Origin: Rhodospirillales bacterium
Lineage (GTDB): Bacteria > Pseudomonadota > Alphaproteobacteria > Rhodospirillales > 2-12-FULL-67-15
Direction of reading: 5' to 3'
Length of the DNA: 52,734 nucleotides
NCBI GenBank assembly: GCA_016872535.1
Contig: VGZQ01000007.1
Span: forward strand, 1-52,734
Translations under genes and position numbers: made by a program
The notes under the pieces: generated by a model
Database searches by the model: none
What the model was told of the DNA's origin: nothing
What the model saw: the letters and a program-made list of their open reading frames with translations, nothing else
Shown here: one piece after another, positions 1 to 19,909 of the stretch
Position numbering within the stretch: position 1 is the first letter of the stretch
Layout: each line of letters starts with the position of its first letter

Positions 1-128
1 CGGGGGACAACATCCGGATGGACGTGACGCTGATCTCGCCGATCGCGATGGACGAGGGTTTGCGCTTCGCCATCCGCGAGGGCGGCAAGACTGTCGGCGC
101 CGGCGTCGTCGCCAAAATTATCGAGTAG
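1..128 (+). CDS. tuf: Elongation factor Tu, 3' end of gene (partial)
   Basis: This is the last 41 codons and the stop of a tuf gene cut by the window start. EF-Tu carries aminoacyl-tRNA to the ribosome as a GTP complex; the part seen is the end of its third, beta-barrel domain. Reading starts at base 3 and ends at TAG (126-128). Bases 1-127 are identical to 16,491-16,617 of the complete tuf copy; only the third base of the stop differs (TAG here, TAA there). Two near-identical tuf genes, one before tRNA-Trp-secE and one after fusA, are common in proteobacteria and are kept alike by gene conversion. Confidence 0.97.
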   Translation, partial: GDNIRMDVTLISPIAMDEGLRFAIREGGKTVGAGVVAKIIE

Positions 129-132
129 GCCT

Positions 133-208
133 AGGGGTATAGCTCAGTTGGTAGAGCGACGGTCTCCAAAACCGTAGGTCGCGGGTTCGAATCCTGCTGC
201 CCCTGCCA
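133..208 (+). tRNA. tRNA-Trp (anticodon CCA)
   Basis: A full cloverleaf can be folded. The acceptor strands are 133-139 and 198-204, with one G.U pair. The D arm contains AGCTCAGTTGGTAGAGC. The anticodon stem ACGGT/ACCGT encloses the loop CTCCAAA, giving anticodon CCA. The T arm contains GGTTCGAATC. The discriminator is G205 and the CCA tail (206-208) is encoded. The position between tuf and secE is the usual one for tRNA-Trp in proteobacteria and supports the call. A 7-bp hairpin (220-226 with 238-244) follows and may help 3' processing. Confidence 0.97.
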
Positions 209-267
209 TCTTTCCGGCGCCGGGCGGTTCGATTCGGCGCCCGGTGGTACAGACAAGCGTAACGGAC

Positions 268-465
268 ATGAACAAGCCGAACATCGGTCAGTTTTTTCAG
301 GAGGTGCGTCAGGAAGGCGCCAAGGTCACTTGGCCGACCCGACGCGAAACCGCCATTTCGACCGGCTTGGTGTTTGTGATGGTGATTCTCGCGGCGCTGT
401 TCTTCCTGTCGGTCGACTGGATTCTGTCCCATCTCATGAAGCTGTTGTTCGGGATCGGAGCCTGA
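268..465 (+). CDS. secE: Preprotein translocase subunit SecE
   Basis: This is a 65-residue single-span inner membrane protein. SecE clamps the SecY channel of the Sec translocon, and secY lies in this window at 26,639. The sequence has the typical amphipathic cytoplasmic helix with the conserved stretch KVTWPTRRE (about residues 19-27), followed by one hydrophobic helix (about 32-52). The length fits the short SecE form of most bacteria outside the enterics. ATG 268 was chosen; an in-frame GTG at 244 would add eight residues with no family support. nusG starts 5 bases downstream, the usual secE-nusG pair. Confidence 0.95.
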   Translation: MNKPNIGQFFQEVRQEGAKVTWPTRRETAISTGLVFVMVILAALFFLSVDWILSHLMKLLFGIGA

Positions 466-470
466 GCGTC

Positions 471-1001
471 ATGGCCGCGCAGTGGTACGTCATTCACGTC
501 TATTCGGGTTTCGAGAAGAAGGTCGCTCAGTCGATCGCGGAGCAGGCCAAGCAGGCCGGCATGTCCGAGCAGATCCAACAGGTCCTGGTTCCGACCGAGG
601 AAGTGGTGGAAATGCGCCGCGGCTCGAAGATCAATTCCGAGCGCAAGTTCTTTCCCGGCTACGTGCTGGTGAAGATGGAGATGACCGACGAAACCTGGCA
701 CCTGGTCAAGAACACGCCGAAAGTCACCGGATTCCTCGGTGGTCGCGGGCGGCCGACGGCGATTTCCGAAACCGAGGCGAGCCGTATCCAGGCCCAGGTC
801 AAGGAAGGCATCGAGCGGCCGCGCCCGTCGATCCGCTTCGAGATCGGCGAACAGGTCCGCGTCTGCGACGGCCCGTTCAATTCCTTCAATGGATTGGTCG
901 AGGACGTGGACGAGGAACGCTCGCGGCTCAAGGTCGCGGTATCGATCTTCGGCCGGCCGACGCCGGTCGAATTGGAATACTCCCAGGTCGAGAAGCTTTG
1001 A
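471..1001 (+). CDS. nusG: Transcription termination/antitermination factor NusG
   Basis: This 176-residue protein binds the RNA polymerase clamp, reduces pausing, and links polymerase to Rho or to the ribosome through S10. The NGN domain begins with QWYVIHVYSGFEKKV (residues 4-18). The C-terminal KOW domain spans about residues 120-176, with a typical GEQVRVCDGPF start. Length and domain order are normal. An open frame extends upstream of 471 but overlaps secE, and the ATG at 471 gives the family N-terminus. rplK follows after 26 bases. Confidence 0.97.
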   Translation: MAAQWYVIHVYSGFEKKVAQSIAEQAKQAGMSEQIQQVLVPTEEVVEMRRGSKINSERKFFPGYVLVKMEMTDETWHLVKNTPKVTGFLGGRGRPTAISETEASRIQAQVKEGIERPRPSIRFEIGEQVRVCDGPFNSFNGLVEDVDEERSRLKVAVSIFGRPTPVELEYSQVEKL

Positions 1002-1027
1002 CGTTTTAAGAACCGTTAGGAACGACA

Positions 1028-1456
1028 ATGGCGAAGAAAGTCACGGGCAGCATCAAGCTGCAGGTTCCGGCCGGACAGGCGAATCCCTCGCCGCCGATCG
1101 GCCCGGCGCTCGGCCAAGCCGGGCTCAACATCATGGAATTCTGCAAGCAGTTCAACGCGCGCACGCAAAAGATGGAGCCGGGCATGCCGATCCCGGTAGT
1201 CATCACCGCCTATTCGGACCGCTCGTTCACGTTCGTGACCAAGACTCCGCCCGCGAGCTATTTCCTGAAGAAGGCGGCCAAGCTGGAGAGCGGATCGAAG
1301 ACCCCGGGAACCGACACGGTCGGCAAGGTGACTATGGCCCAGGTACGCGAAATCGCGCAGGCGAAGATGGCCGACCTCAATGCCAACGACCTGGACGCGG
1401 CCTGCCGCATGATCGCTGGCTCGGCCCGCTCCATGGGCATCGAAGTGAAGGAGTGA
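1028..1456 (+). CDS. rplK: 50S ribosomal protein L11
   Basis: This 142-residue protein forms the GTPase-associated centre with the L10/L12 stalk and its 23S rRNA site, and is needed for RelA activation and release factor function. The proline-rich N-terminal domain (residues 1-70, with [17 protein letters not shown]) and the C-terminal RNA-binding domain (about 75-142, with [17 protein letters not shown]) are both complete. rplA starts 4 bases after its stop. In many bacteria the rplKA message is controlled by L1; no L1 site was identified here. Confidence 0.98.
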   Translation: MAKKVTGSIKLQVPAGQANPSPPIGPALGQAGLNIMEFCKQFNARTQKMEPGMPIPVVITAYSDRSFTFVTKTPPASYFLKKAAKLESGSKTPGTDTVGKVTMAQVREIAQAKMADLNANDLDAACRMIAGSARSMGIEVKE

Positions 1457-1460
1457 CGTC

Positions 1461-2153
1461 ATGGCGACGGGCAAGCGATTGACCAAGGCTTACGCCGGCA
1501 TCAACCGGAACATGTCGTACGATCTCAAGGATGCGGTGCGTCTGATCAAGGGCAATGCCAACGCGAAATTCGACGAAACGATCGAGATGGCGATCAACCT
1601 TGGCGTCGATCCGAAACAGTCGGATCAGAACGTGCGCGGTGTCGTCACGCTGCCGCACGGCACCGGCAAGTCGCTGCGCGTTGCGGTTTTCGCCAAGGGC
1701 GCCAAGGCCGACGAAGCCAAGGCCGCCGGCGCGGAACTGGTCGGCGGCGACGACCTCGCCGAAGCGATCAACAAGGGCGAAATGAATTTCGACCGCTGCA
1801 TCGCGACGCCGGACATGATGGGCGTGGTCGGCAAGCTCGGCAAGGTGTTGGGCCCACGCGGCCTGATGCCGAATCCCAAGCTCGGCACCGTGACCATGGA
1901 TGTCACGAATGCGGTCAAGGCGGCCAAGGCCGGTCAGCTCGAATTCCGCGTCGAAAAGGCGGGTATCGTTCATGCCGGCATCGGCAAGGCGAGCTTTTCC
2001 GAGGAAGCGTTGGTTGCCAACGCGGCGGCGTTCATCGACGCGATCGCCAAGGCCAAGCCCTCGGGCGCAAAGGGCACTTATATGAAGAAGGTTTCGCTCA
2101 GCTCGACCATGGGGCCGGGCGTGAAGATCAACGTTTCGTCGTTGAACGCCTGA
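1461..2153 (+). CDS. rplA: 50S ribosomal protein L1
   Basis: This 230-residue protein makes up the L1 stalk that moves deacylated tRNA out of the E site, and is the usual translational repressor of rplKA. The sequence shows the two-domain L1 layout, with [13 protein letters not shown] in domain I and the conserved [18 protein letters not shown] in domain II (about residues 126-143). The rplK stop region carries its ribosome binding site (GAAGGAG). A long structured leader separates it from rplJ. Confidence 0.98.
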   Translation: MATGKRLTKAYAGINRNMSYDLKDAVRLIKGNANAKFDETIEMAINLGVDPKQSDQNVRGVVTLPHGTGKSLRVAVFAKGAKADEAKAAGAELVGGDDLAEAINKGEMNFDRCIATPDMMGVVGKLGKVLGPRGLMPNPKLGTVTMDVTNAVKAAKAGQLEFRVEKAGIVHAGIGKASFSEEALVANAAAFIDAIAKAKPSGAKGTYMKKVSLSSTMGPGVKINVSSLNA

Positions 2154-2508
2154 GGCGGTGTTGCGCGCGACAAACCGAGGAAGGATTGAGGATTTTCGAA
2201 TTCCGCCGGGGGCGCTCAACCGCTCCCGGCGGGGAGGAAGCCGGCGGTAACGCCGGCGACCGACCTGTCCAAGACCGTAGGCGCCGAATGCGAGGGGGCA
2301 ACCTTCGCCGACGGCTTAAAGGGGCTTCCCGCCTGCCGAGACAGTGCACCACCCGCATTTCCCGGATGCTTCGGGGAGGGCGGATTGATCTGTGGCGCTG
2401 GACAGGAATGAGCGGTTTCGGCGACGGCATACCGTCGCCGCCGGGACCAAGTGTCCAACGCCCCTCGCGGATCTTCGGGATGCGCGGGGGAGGGATATGG
2501 AGACGACA
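2154..2508 (+). promoter_or_regulatory. rplA-rplJ spacer with L10 leader RNA
   Basis: This 355-base spacer has no convincing gene of its own but is rich in RNA structure. The part matching the ribosomal L10 leader is about 2262-2350: ACCGTAGGCG (2274-2283) and CGCCTGC (2330-2336) pair over 7 bp with one G.U, enclosing an unpaired TTAAA-containing segment. This is the form L10(L12)4 binds to repress rplJL translation. Other perfect or near-perfect hairpins are 2203-2214/2221-2232 (12 bp), 2241-2246/2251-2256 (GTAA loop) and 2420-2427/2432-2439. The last is nested in an inverted repeat, TGGACA (2399-2404) and TGTCCA (2452-2457). The L10 leader call comes from position and motif; the outer hairpins are only described. 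Confidence 0.8.
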
Positions 2509-3027
2509 GTGAACCGAACGGAAAAAGAACAGCTCGTCGCCTCGCTCCATCAGACGCTCGCCGGCGCCAATCTCGTCGTGGTCACCCATTATTCGGGCAT
2601 GACCGTCAGCGAGATGGGCGATCTCAGAGCCAAGATGCGGGCGGCCGGCGCCGGGCTGCGAGTCACGAAAAACCGGCTCACCCGTCGCGCTCTGGACGGC
2701 ACCAAGTTCAAGGGCATCGAAGCTCTGTTCACCGGTCCGACGGCGATCGCGTATTCCAAGGACCCGGTGGCGGCGGCCAAGGTGGCCGTGACTTATGCCA
2801 AGGGCAACGAGAAGCTCGTCATCGTCGGCGGCGCTCTCGGCGAGGAAAAACTCGCCGCGAACGGCGTCAAGGCGCTGGCGTCGCTGCCGTCGCTCGACGA
2901 ACTCCGCGGCACGATCATCGGCCTGATTTGCGCGCCGGCGACCAAGATCGCGAGAGTTCTCCAGGCGCCGGCCGGGCAACTCGCCCGTGTCTGCAACGCT
3001 TACGCGACCAAGAGCGAAGCGGCGTGA
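2509..3027 (+). CDS. rplJ: 50S ribosomal protein L10
   Basis: L10 is the base of the L7/L12 stalk that recruits translation factors. GTG 2509 was chosen: it gives 172 residues (the normal alphaproteobacterial length), begins NRTEKEQLVASLHQ after the initiator, and has GGAG (2499-2502) six bases upstream. The in-frame ATG at 2497 has its purine tract too close, and a longer open frame reaching 2392 runs into the leader RNA. The conserved segment KNRLTRRALDG and the C-terminal L12-binding helix are present. rplL follows after 45 bases. Confidence 0.95.
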   Translation: MNRTEKEQLVASLHQTLAGANLVVVTHYSGMTVSEMGDLRAKMRAAGAGLRVTKNRLTRRALDGTKFKGIEALFTGPTAIAYSKDPVAAAKVAVTYAKGNEKLVIVGGALGEEKLAANGVKALASLPSLDELRGTIIGLICAPATKIARVLQAPAGQLARVCNAYATKSEAA

Positions 3028-3072
3028 ACCGCATCCCCCACAGAACCGTCAACACCCAAGGAGCATACGACC

Positions 3073-3447
3073 ATGGCTAACCTCGATCAGATCGTCGAAG
3101 ACCTCTCCAAGCTCACCGTGATGGAAGCCGCCCAACTCTCCAAGATGCTGGAAGAGAAATGGGGCGTCAGCGCGGCGGCACCGGTCGCCGTCGCCGCCGC
3201 GCCCGGCGCGGCCGCCGCCGCTCCGGTGGAGGAAAAGACCGAATTCACGGTCGTCCTCGTCGATGGCGGCGCGCAGAAGATCAACGTCATCAAGGAAGTC
3301 CGCGCCATCACCAATCTCGGCCTCAAGGAAGCCAAGGATCTGGTCGAAGGCGCACCGAAACCGGTGAAGGAAGGCCTCAAGAAAGCCGAGGCCGAAGAAC
3401 TCAAGAAGAAGCTCGAAGCGGCCGGCGCTAAGGTCGAGCTGAAGTAG
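3073..3447 (+). CDS. rplL: 50S ribosomal protein L7/L12
   Basis: This is the 124-residue multicopy stalk protein that contacts EF-Tu, EF-G, IF2 and release factors. It shows the three expected parts: an N-terminal dimerisation helix (residues 1-32), an Ala/Pro-rich flexible hinge (about 36-54), and the C-terminal factor-binding domain starting at [10 protein letters not shown]. It normally exceeds other ribosomal proteins in amount, so it is notable that a hairpin array lies just downstream before rpoB. Confidence 0.98.
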   Translation: MANLDQIVEDLSKLTVMEAAQLSKMLEEKWGVSAAAPVAVAAAPGAAAAAPVEEKTEFTVVLVDGGAQKINVIKEVRAITNLGLKEAKDLVEGAPKPVKEGLKKAEAEELKKKLEAAGAKVELK

Positions 3448-3466
3448 ACGTCGTTGACGTTCCTAT

Positions 3467-3633
3467 CGGCCGGAGCGCGGCGTCGCTCCGGCCGGCGATA
3501 CCGCGCATTCGCCCGCAGGGCCGCCGCCTCCGGCCGGGAAAGCGGATGCGTTGCCGAAGCGAGGGGCCGCAAGGCCCCGCATCGCCCGACGGACATTCCG
3601 TCGCCCGACCGGATTTAGGCGATCCGGTCGGGC
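3467..3633 (+). promoter_or_regulatory. Hairpin array between rplL and rpoB (possible attenuator/processing region)
   Basis: Four hairpins occur in the 236-base gap: 3467-3477/3484-3494 (11 bp, perfect); 3563-3568/3573-3578 (6 bp with a GCAA loop of the stable GNRA type); 3587-3593/3597-3603 (7 bp, loop CAT); and 3603-3614/3622-3633 (12 bp, perfect). None is followed by a clear T run. In E. coli the corresponding gap holds a partial terminator and an RNase III site that lower rpoBC expression relative to rplJL. A similar role here is inference from position. Hairpins 3 and 4 share a base and could be alternatives. Confidence 0.55.
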
Positions 3634-3683
3634 GCGGGAAATGATCGCGTCGGGCTGAATTGACGACACGAGGACCAGGACAC

Positions 3684-12093
<8,410 letters not shown>

Positions 12094-12188
12094 GGAGGGC
12101 GGAAAACCGACGCCGGCAAGGCCGCGACGACATCGGAGCGGATGGGTGGCGGAGGCCGAAAAAAGGCCGAATTTCCGCAGCCCGGCCC

Positions 12189-12217
12189 TTGACGGGGTGG
12201 GGGGTCCTGCATAGTAT
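12189..12217 (+). promoter_or_regulatory. Sigma-70-type promoter for rpsL-rpsG-fusA-tuf
   Basis: The -35 box TTGACG (12,189-12,194) and -10 box TAGTAT (12,212-12,217) are separated by 17 bases. Predicted start of transcription is near 12,224, giving a leader of about 215 bases before rpsL. Seen by eye; not tested against a promoter model. Confidence 0.6.
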
Positions 12218-12308
12218 GCCGCCGCCTTGACGGGGCGCTGGTGGTAGACCCGGTGCGGTCTAGACGCAGGCCTCCTGTTGAGACGTGAAAATCCGGGCAT
12301 GAAAAGCC

Positions 12309-12350
12309 CCTCCGGGCGGCAACGCGCGCCGCCCAGGAGGTGTTTGTTTT
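12309..12350 (+). terminator. Terminator-like hairpin in the rpsL leader (possible attenuator)
   Basis: The stem CCTCCGGGCGGC (12,309-12,320) pairs with GCCGCCC-A-GGAGG (12,328-12,340) through one bulged A, with loop AACGCGC. TGTTTGTTTT (12,341-12,350) follows directly, as in an intrinsic terminator. The 3' strand can pair instead with CCTCCTG upstream (12,271-12,277), which would break the terminator stem. This suggests premature termination control of the str operon, but regulation is inferred. Confidence 0.6.
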
Positions 12351-12439
12351 GCCGAAAATTTTCTGTGGGCGAGATTTTTGCGACCGTCGCCGTCGCGACC
12401 TGGAAACGAAATGGATGCGAGTTTAAGGACCACGAACGC

Positions 12440-12811
12440 ATGCCGACGATCAACCAACTGATTCGCCGCGCGCGCCGCACCGCGCCGGCGCGCAACAAGG
12501 TGCCGGCGCTCGCAGGCAGCCCGCAGCGACGCGGCGTATGCACCCGCGTCTACACCACGACGCCGAAGAAGCCGAACTCGGCGCTGCGCAAGGTCGCGCG
12601 CGTGCGCCTGACCAACGGCTTCGAAGTGACCAGCTACATTCCCGGCGAAGGCCATAATCTGCAGGAACACTCGGTGGTCATGATTCGCGGCGGCCGCGTG
12701 AAGGACCTGCCCGGCGTCCGCTACCACATCATCCGCGGCATTCTCGACACCCAGGGCATCGTTGCCCGCCGCCAGCGCCGATCGAAATACGGCGCCAAGC
12801 GACCGAAGTGA
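12440..12811 (+). CDS. rpsL: 30S ribosomal protein S12
   Basis: S12 lies at the decoding centre and controls accuracy. The protein has 123 residues, the normal length, and starts [13 protein letters not shown]. The streptomycin-related residues K43 (in [11 protein letters not shown]) and K88 (in [13 protein letters not shown]) are the wild-type lysines. The hydroxylation/methylthiolation-site Asp is D89, next to K88. ATG 12,440 was chosen over an upstream extension because it gives the family N-terminus and has AAGGA ahead of it. rpsG starts 11 bases after the stop. Confidence 0.98.
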   Translation: MPTINQLIRRARRTAPARNKVPALAGSPQRRGVCTRVYTTTPKKPNSALRKVARVRLTNGFEVTSYIPGEGHNLQEHSVVMIRGGRVKDLPGVRYHIIRGILDTQGIVARRQRRSKYGAKRPK

Positions 12812-12822
12812 GGGTTTAGCCG

Positions 12823-13293
12823 ATGTCCCGCCGCCACAGCGCCGAAAAGCGCGAAGTTCTCCCCGATCCGAAGTTCGGCGATCTCGTGATCGCCAAGTTC
12901 ACCAATAGCCTGATGTACCAGGGCAAGAAATCCGCCGCCGAGCACATTCTCTACGGCGCCCTGGCGATGATCGAAAAGAAAACCGGGCAAAACCCGCTTA
13001 AGGCCTTCCACGACGCGGTCGACAACGTGAAGCCCTCGGTGGAAGTCCGCTCGCGCCGCGTCGGCGGCGCCACCTATCAGGTTCCGGTCGAAGTCCGCGC
13101 CGAGCGCCGCCAGGCACTCGCGATTCGCTGGATCATCGAAATGGCGCGTGGCCGCTCGGAAAAGACTATGACCGACCGGCTCGCCGCCGAGCTGATGGAC
13201 GCGGCCTCCAACCGCGGTGCGTCGGTCAAGAAGCGCGAAGATACGCACCGGATGGCGGACGCCAACCGGGCCTTTTCCCATTACCGCTGGTAA
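12823..13293 (+). CDS. rpsG: 30S ribosomal protein S7
   Basis: This 156-residue protein nucleates assembly of the 30S head and borders the E-site tRNA. It has the typical start [17 protein letters not shown], the helical core with [12 protein letters not shown], and the Arg/Lys-rich C-terminus with [17 protein letters not shown]. The str operon order rpsL-rpsG-fusA-tuf is complete. In E. coli S7 represses this operon; no S7 site was identified. Confidence 0.98.
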   Translation: MSRRHSAEKREVLPDPKFGDLVIAKFTNSLMYQGKKSAAEHILYGALAMIEKKTGQNPLKAFHDAVDNVKPSVEVRSRRVGGATYQVPVEVRAERRQALAIRWIIEMARGRSEKTMTDRLAAELMDAASNRGASVKKREDTHRMADANRAFSHYRW

Positions 13294-13314
13294 CCCCGCG
13301 CGCGAGAACGTTCC

Positions 13315-15396
<2,082 letters not shown>

Positions 15397-15427
15397 CCCC
15401 GCCTATTGCAACCGGAGCACTTCAGCC

Positions 15428-16618
<1,191 letters not shown>

Positions 16619-16627
16619 TCGGGTATC

Positions 16628-16936
16628 ATGGAAAGCCAGAACATCCGCATCCGCCTCAAGGCGTTCGATCATCGCGTGCTGGACCAGTCCGCGCGCGAAA
16701 TCGTCGGCACCGCGCAACGAACCGGCGCACAGGTGCGCGGGCCGATTCCGCTGCCGACCCGGATCGAGCGCTTCACCGTCAACCGTTCGCCGCACATCGA
16801 CAAGAAATCGCGCGAGCAATACGAAATCCGCACCCACAAGCGGGTGCTCGACATCGTCGACCCGACCCCGCAAACGGTGGACGCGCTGATGAAGCTCGAT
16901 CTCGCCGCCGGCGTGGACGTGGAGATCAAGCTGTAA
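16628..16936 (+). CDS. rpsJ: 30S ribosomal protein S10 (NusE)
   Basis: This 102-residue protein of the 30S head also serves as the antitermination factor NusE and binds the NusG KOW domain. It shows [16 protein letters not shown] near the start, the conserved [16 protein letters not shown] and [13 protein letters not shown] segments, and ends in DVEIKL. It starts 9 bases after the tuf stop, so it is probably cotranscribed with the str operon; no separate S10 promoter was seen in that gap. Confidence 0.98.
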   Translation: MESQNIRIRLKAFDHRVLDQSAREIVGTAQRTGAQVRGPIPLPTRIERFTVNRSPHIDKKSREQYEIRTHKRVLDIVDPTPQTVDALMKLDLAAGVDVEIKL

Positions 16937-16952
16937 CAACGGAACGATCAAG

Positions 16953-17690
16953 ATGCGCCCGCAACAACGAACCGGACTGATCGCACGCAAGGTGGGCATG
17001 ACCCGCCTGTTCGGCGATGACGGCAGCCATGTGCCGGTCACGGTCCTGCACGTGGACAACGTCCAGGTGGTCGCCCGCCGTACCGAGGATAAGGACGGCT
17101 ATTCGGCGGTCCAGCTCGGCATCGGGCAGGCTAAGGCCAAGAACCGGACCAAGGCCGAGCGCGGCCATTTCGCCAAGGCGAAGCTGGAGCCGAAGGATCG
17201 CCTGGTCGAGTTCCGCGTCGCGCCGGAAAACCTGATTGATATCGGCGCCGAACTGTCGGCCGGGCATTTCGTGCCGGGGCAACGGGTCGACATCGTCGGC
17301 ACCACCATCGGCAAGGGCTTCGCCGGCGTCATCAAGCGCTGGAACTTCAAGGGTCTACGCGCCAGCCACGGCGTCTCCATCAGCCATCGCAGCCACGGCT
17401 CGACCGGCAACCGCCAAGACCCCGGCCGCGTGTTCAAGGGCAAGAAGATGGCCGGACACATGGGCGACCGGCGGCGGACGCAGCAGAAGCTTCTGGTCGT
17501 GAACACCGACGCCGAACGCGGCCTGATCATGGTCAAGGGCGCGGTTCCCGGTGCGGAAGGGAGCTACGTGCTGATCAAGGATTCGGCCAAGCTGCCGATC
17601 CCTAAGGACGCGCCCAGGCCGGCCGGCCTCAAGGGCGGAGCCGAAGCGGCCGCTCCGGCGGACGCGGCGCCCGAGGCGGCGAAAGAATAG
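16953..17690 (+). CDS. rplC: 50S ribosomal protein L3
   Basis: This 245-residue early-assembly protein binds near the peptidyl transferase centre. The start [15 protein letters not shown] (residues 5-19) and the extended loop with [20 protein letters not shown] are typical of alphaproteobacterial L3. The glutamine in NRQDPGR (about residue 156) is the usual target of the methylase PrmB. The last 30 or so residues are Ala/Pro-rich and extend past the ordinary end. Confidence 0.98.
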   Translation: MRPQQRTGLIARKVGMTRLFGDDGSHVPVTVLHVDNVQVVARRTEDKDGYSAVQLGIGQAKAKNRTKAERGHFAKAKLEPKDRLVEFRVAPENLIDIGAELSAGHFVPGQRVDIVGTTIGKGFAGVIKRWNFKGLRASHGVSISHRSHGSTGNRQDPGRVFKGKKMAGHMGDRRRTQQKLLVVNTDAERGLIMVKGAVPGAEGSYVLIKDSAKLPIPKDAPRPAGLKGGAEAAAPADAAPEAAKE

Positions 17691-17708
17691 AACGAGGACT
17701 CGACGATC

Positions 17709-18329
17709 ATGAAGTGGGACGTCACCACGCTCGATGCCAAGAAGGTCGGCGACATAGACCTCGACGACGCCGTGTTCGGCGTCGAGGTACGCGCCGACAT
17801 CATCGCGCGCATGGTCAATTGGCAGCTCAATAAGCGCCGCGCCGGCACCCACGCGGTCAAGCACCGCGGCGAGGTTCAGGGTACGACCCGCAAGCCGTTC
17901 GCGCAGAAAGGCACCGGCCGCGCCCGCCAAGGCACGCGCCGCGCGCCGCAGATGCGCGGCGGTGCCGTGGTGTTCGGGCCGGTGGTGCGCAGCCACGCGA
18001 CCAAGCTGCCGAAGAAGGTGCGCGCCCTGGCGCTGCGCTGCGCGCTGTCGGCCAAGCGCGCCGACGGCAAGCTGGTGATCCTCGAGGACGCCAAGATGGC
18101 CAATCCCAAAACTAAGGACTTGGCCAAACGTGTCGCCAAACTCGGCTGGAACAGCGCCCTGGTGATCGACGCCCCGGCGATCGACGAAAATTTCAAGCGC
18201 GCGGCGGCCAACATCGCCGGGATCGACGTGCTGCCCAGCCAGGGCACCAACGTCTACGACATTCTACGCCGCGACACCCTGGTACTGACCCGTGCCGCGG
18301 TCGACAAGCTGGTGGAGCGCCTGCGATGA
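17709..18329 (+). CDS. rplD: 50S ribosomal protein L4
   Basis: This 206-residue protein lines the exit tunnel. The globular part surrounds the long internal loop with [20 protein letters not shown] (about residues 60-79), which reaches into the tunnel wall. The C-terminus [19 protein letters not shown] is conserved. The stop overlaps the rplW start in ATGA. In enterics L4 regulates the S10 operon; this was not assessed here. Confidence 0.98.
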   Translation: MKWDVTTLDAKKVGDIDLDDAVFGVEVRADIIARMVNWQLNKRRAGTHAVKHRGEVQGTTRKPFAQKGTGRARQGTRRAPQMRGGAVVFGPVVRSHATKLPKKVRALALRCALSAKRADGKLVILEDAKMANPKTKDLAKRVAKLGWNSALVIDAPAIDENFKRAAANIAGIDVLPSQGTNVYDILRRDTLVLTRAAVDKLVERLR

Positions 18330-18670
18330 ACGCCAAGAAAGCCGCCGCGCCCGCGCGGGAAAAGCCGGAATTCAAGCTGACGGAGGAGCGGATGTACTCC
18401 GTGATCCGTTCGCCGGTCATCACCGAAAAGGCGACCCAGATTTCGAGCTTTAATCAGGTCACGTTCCGTGTGCCGCTGGACGCGACCAAGCCGGAGATCA
18501 AGGCCGCGGTCGAAAAGCTGTTCAAGGTCAAGGTCGAATCGGTCAACACGCTTCGGCGCAAGGGTAAGCTGAAGCGGTTTCGCGGTCGTCCCGGCCGACA
18601 GAGCGACGTCAAAAAGGCGATCGTGACGTTGGCCGAAGGTCAGTCCATCGACGTGACGACGGGAGTGTGA
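18326..18670 (+). CDS. rplW: 50S ribosomal protein L23
   Basis: L23 lies at the tunnel exit and docks trigger factor, SRP and the Sec translocon. From ATG 18,326 the protein has 114 residues; from the internal ATG at 18,392 it would have 92. The core starts at [16 protein letters not shown]. The first start overlaps rplD as ATGA, which favours coupling. The second has a very good GGAGGAG tract just upstream, so the charged 22-residue N-terminal extension may be absent. The [15 protein letters not shown] loop is typical. Confidence 0.95.
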   Translation: MNAKKAAAPAREKPEFKLTEERMYSVIRSPVITEKATQISSFNQVTFRVPLDATKPEIKAAVEKLFKVKVESVNTLRRKGKLKRFRGRPGRQSDVKKAIVTLAEGQSIDVTTGV

Positions 18671-18674
18671 CGTT

Positions 18675-19520
18675 ATGCCGTTGAAATCCTATCGGCCGAC
18701 ATCCGCTGGCCGCCGCGCGCTGGTCGCGATCGACCGCTCCGGCCTATGGAAGGGCAAGCCGGAAAAGAATCTGACCGAGGGCTTGGTGTCCACCGGCGGG
18801 CGCAACAATCTCGGGCGCATCACGACCCGTCATCACGGCGGCGGGCACAAGAAGCGCTATCGTCTGATCGACTTCAAGCGCCGGAAATTCGACGTCGAAG
18901 GCACCGTCGAGCGACTCGAATATGACCCGAACCGTTCCGCCTTCATCGCGTTGGTGCGCTATGCCGACGGCGAAAAGGCCTACATCCTGGCCCCGCAGCG
19001 CTTACGCGCGGGCGACAAGGTGGTGGCCGGACAGAACGTCGATATCAAGCCCGGCAACGCCATGCCGTTGCAGAACATTCCGGTCGGCACCGTCGTTCAC
19101 AACGTGGAGATGAAGATCGGCAAGGGCGGCCAGATCGCCCGTTCGGCTGGCTCCTACGTCCAGTTGGTGGGCAAGGACCAGGGCTGGGCCCAGATCCGCC
19201 TCAACTCCGGCGAGTTGCGCATGGTGCGCGCCGAATGCATGGCCTCGATTGGTGCGGTATCGAACCCGGACCATCAGAACGTCAACATCGGCAAGGCCGG
19301 GCGCAACCGGTGGAAGGGTTGGCGACCGCACGTGCGCGGCGTTGCCATGAACCCGATCGACCATCCGCTCGGCGGCGGCGAAGGGCGGACCTCGGGCGGG
19401 CGCCATCCGGTCAGCCCGTGGGGCCAGCCGACCAAGGGTTACAAGACCCGTACCAACAAGCGGACGGCGCGCTTCATCATGCGCAGCCGCCACGCCAAGA
19501 AGCAGCAACAGCAGCAGTAA
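18675..19520 (+). CDS. rplB: 50S ribosomal protein L2
   Basis: This 281-residue protein supports the peptidyl transferase centre and subunit joining. Typical features are the N-terminal [12 protein letters not shown], the [16 protein letters not shown] segment (about residues 51-66), and the C-terminal [14 protein letters not shown] region that carries the functionally important histidine. It ends in a short glutamine run (KKQQQQQ), encoded by repeated CAG/CAA codons; this is a small low-complexity tail. Confidence 0.98.
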   Translation: MPLKSYRPTSAGRRALVAIDRSGLWKGKPEKNLTEGLVSTGGRNNLGRITTRHHGGGHKKRYRLIDFKRRKFDVEGTVERLEYDPNRSAFIALVRYADGEKAYILAPQRLRAGDKVVAGQNVDIKPGNAMPLQNIPVGTVVHNVEMKIGKGGQIARSAGSYVQLVGKDQGWAQIRLNSGELRMVRAECMASIGAVSNPDHQNVNIGKAGRNRWKGWRPHVRGVAMNPIDHPLGGGEGRTSGGRHPVSPWGQPTKGYKTRTNKRTARFIMRSRHAKKQQQQQ

Positions 19521-19532
19521 GGAGAGACGAAG

Positions 19533-19898
19533 GTGGCGCGCTCTGTTTGGAAAGGTCCGTTCGTGGACGGCTATCTACTCAAGAAGGCCGACGAAGCGCG
19601 CGCGTCGGGGCGCAACGCGGTGATCAAGACTTGGTCGCGCCGTTCCACCATCCTACCCCAGTTTGTCGGGCTGACCTTCGGCGTCTACAACGGCAACAAA
19701 TTCATTCCGGTGATGGTGACCGAGGACATGATCGGCCACAAGTTTGGCGAATTTTCGCCGACCCGTTCGTTCCACGGTCACGGCACTGCCGACAAAAAGC
19801 TGGCGGTGGGCGGTGCGCCGGGCGCCCCGAGTGCCCCGGCTCCGGCCGCGCCCGCTCCCGCACCGGCCGCCGCGCCGGCCCCGGCGAAGAAGGGCTGA
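19533..19898 (+). CDS. rpsS: 30S ribosomal protein S19 with Ala/Pro tail
   Basis: S19 is in the 30S head next to S13. The start is GTG 19,533, with AAGGAG (overlapping the rplB stop) upstream. The first 92 or so residues are ordinary S19 ([46 protein letters not shown]). About 28 residues follow that are almost only Ala, Pro and Gly, ending in KKG. This tail is an addition relative to the usual 92-residue family length and is of unknown function. Confidence 0.97.
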   Translation: MARSVWKGPFVDGYLLKKADEARASGRNAVIKTWSRRSTILPQFVGLTFGVYNGNKFIPVMVTEDMIGHKFGEFSPTRSFHGHGTADKKLAVGGAPGAPSAPAPAAPAPAPAAAPAPAKKG

Positions 19899-19909
19899 GA
19901 GGTTAGGCC

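Larger units (their letters stand above)
12094..12439 (+). promoter_or_regulatory. rpoC-rpsL spacer: str operon promoter and leader
   Basis: This 346-base spacer holds a promoter-like pair and a structured leader (each listed separately) and no credible gene. An open frame continues upstream of rpsL from 12,278, but its sequence resembles no S12 extension and overlaps the leader hairpin. A weak stem with an A-rich loop (GGCC at about 12,157 and 12,171) sits just after rpoC. The rpsL ribosome binding site is AAGGA (12,425-12,429). Confidence 0.7.

Noticed and set aside
309-1028. Long minus-strand open frame opposite nusG, and many similar ones opposite rpoB, rpoC, fusA, tuf and others
   Set aside because: High GC leaves opposite-strand frames open by chance. 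These lack ribosome binding sites and family features, and mirror the codon positions of well-identified genes.
2392-2508. Extended N-terminus for L10
   Set aside because: It would be encoded by the leader RNA structure; GTG 2509 has the better ribosome binding site and gives the standard 172 residues.
12278-12439. N-terminal extension of S12 reaching back to 12,278
   Set aside because: The sequence overlaps the leader terminator hairpin, has no S12 similarity, and the ATG at 12,440 gives the exact family start.
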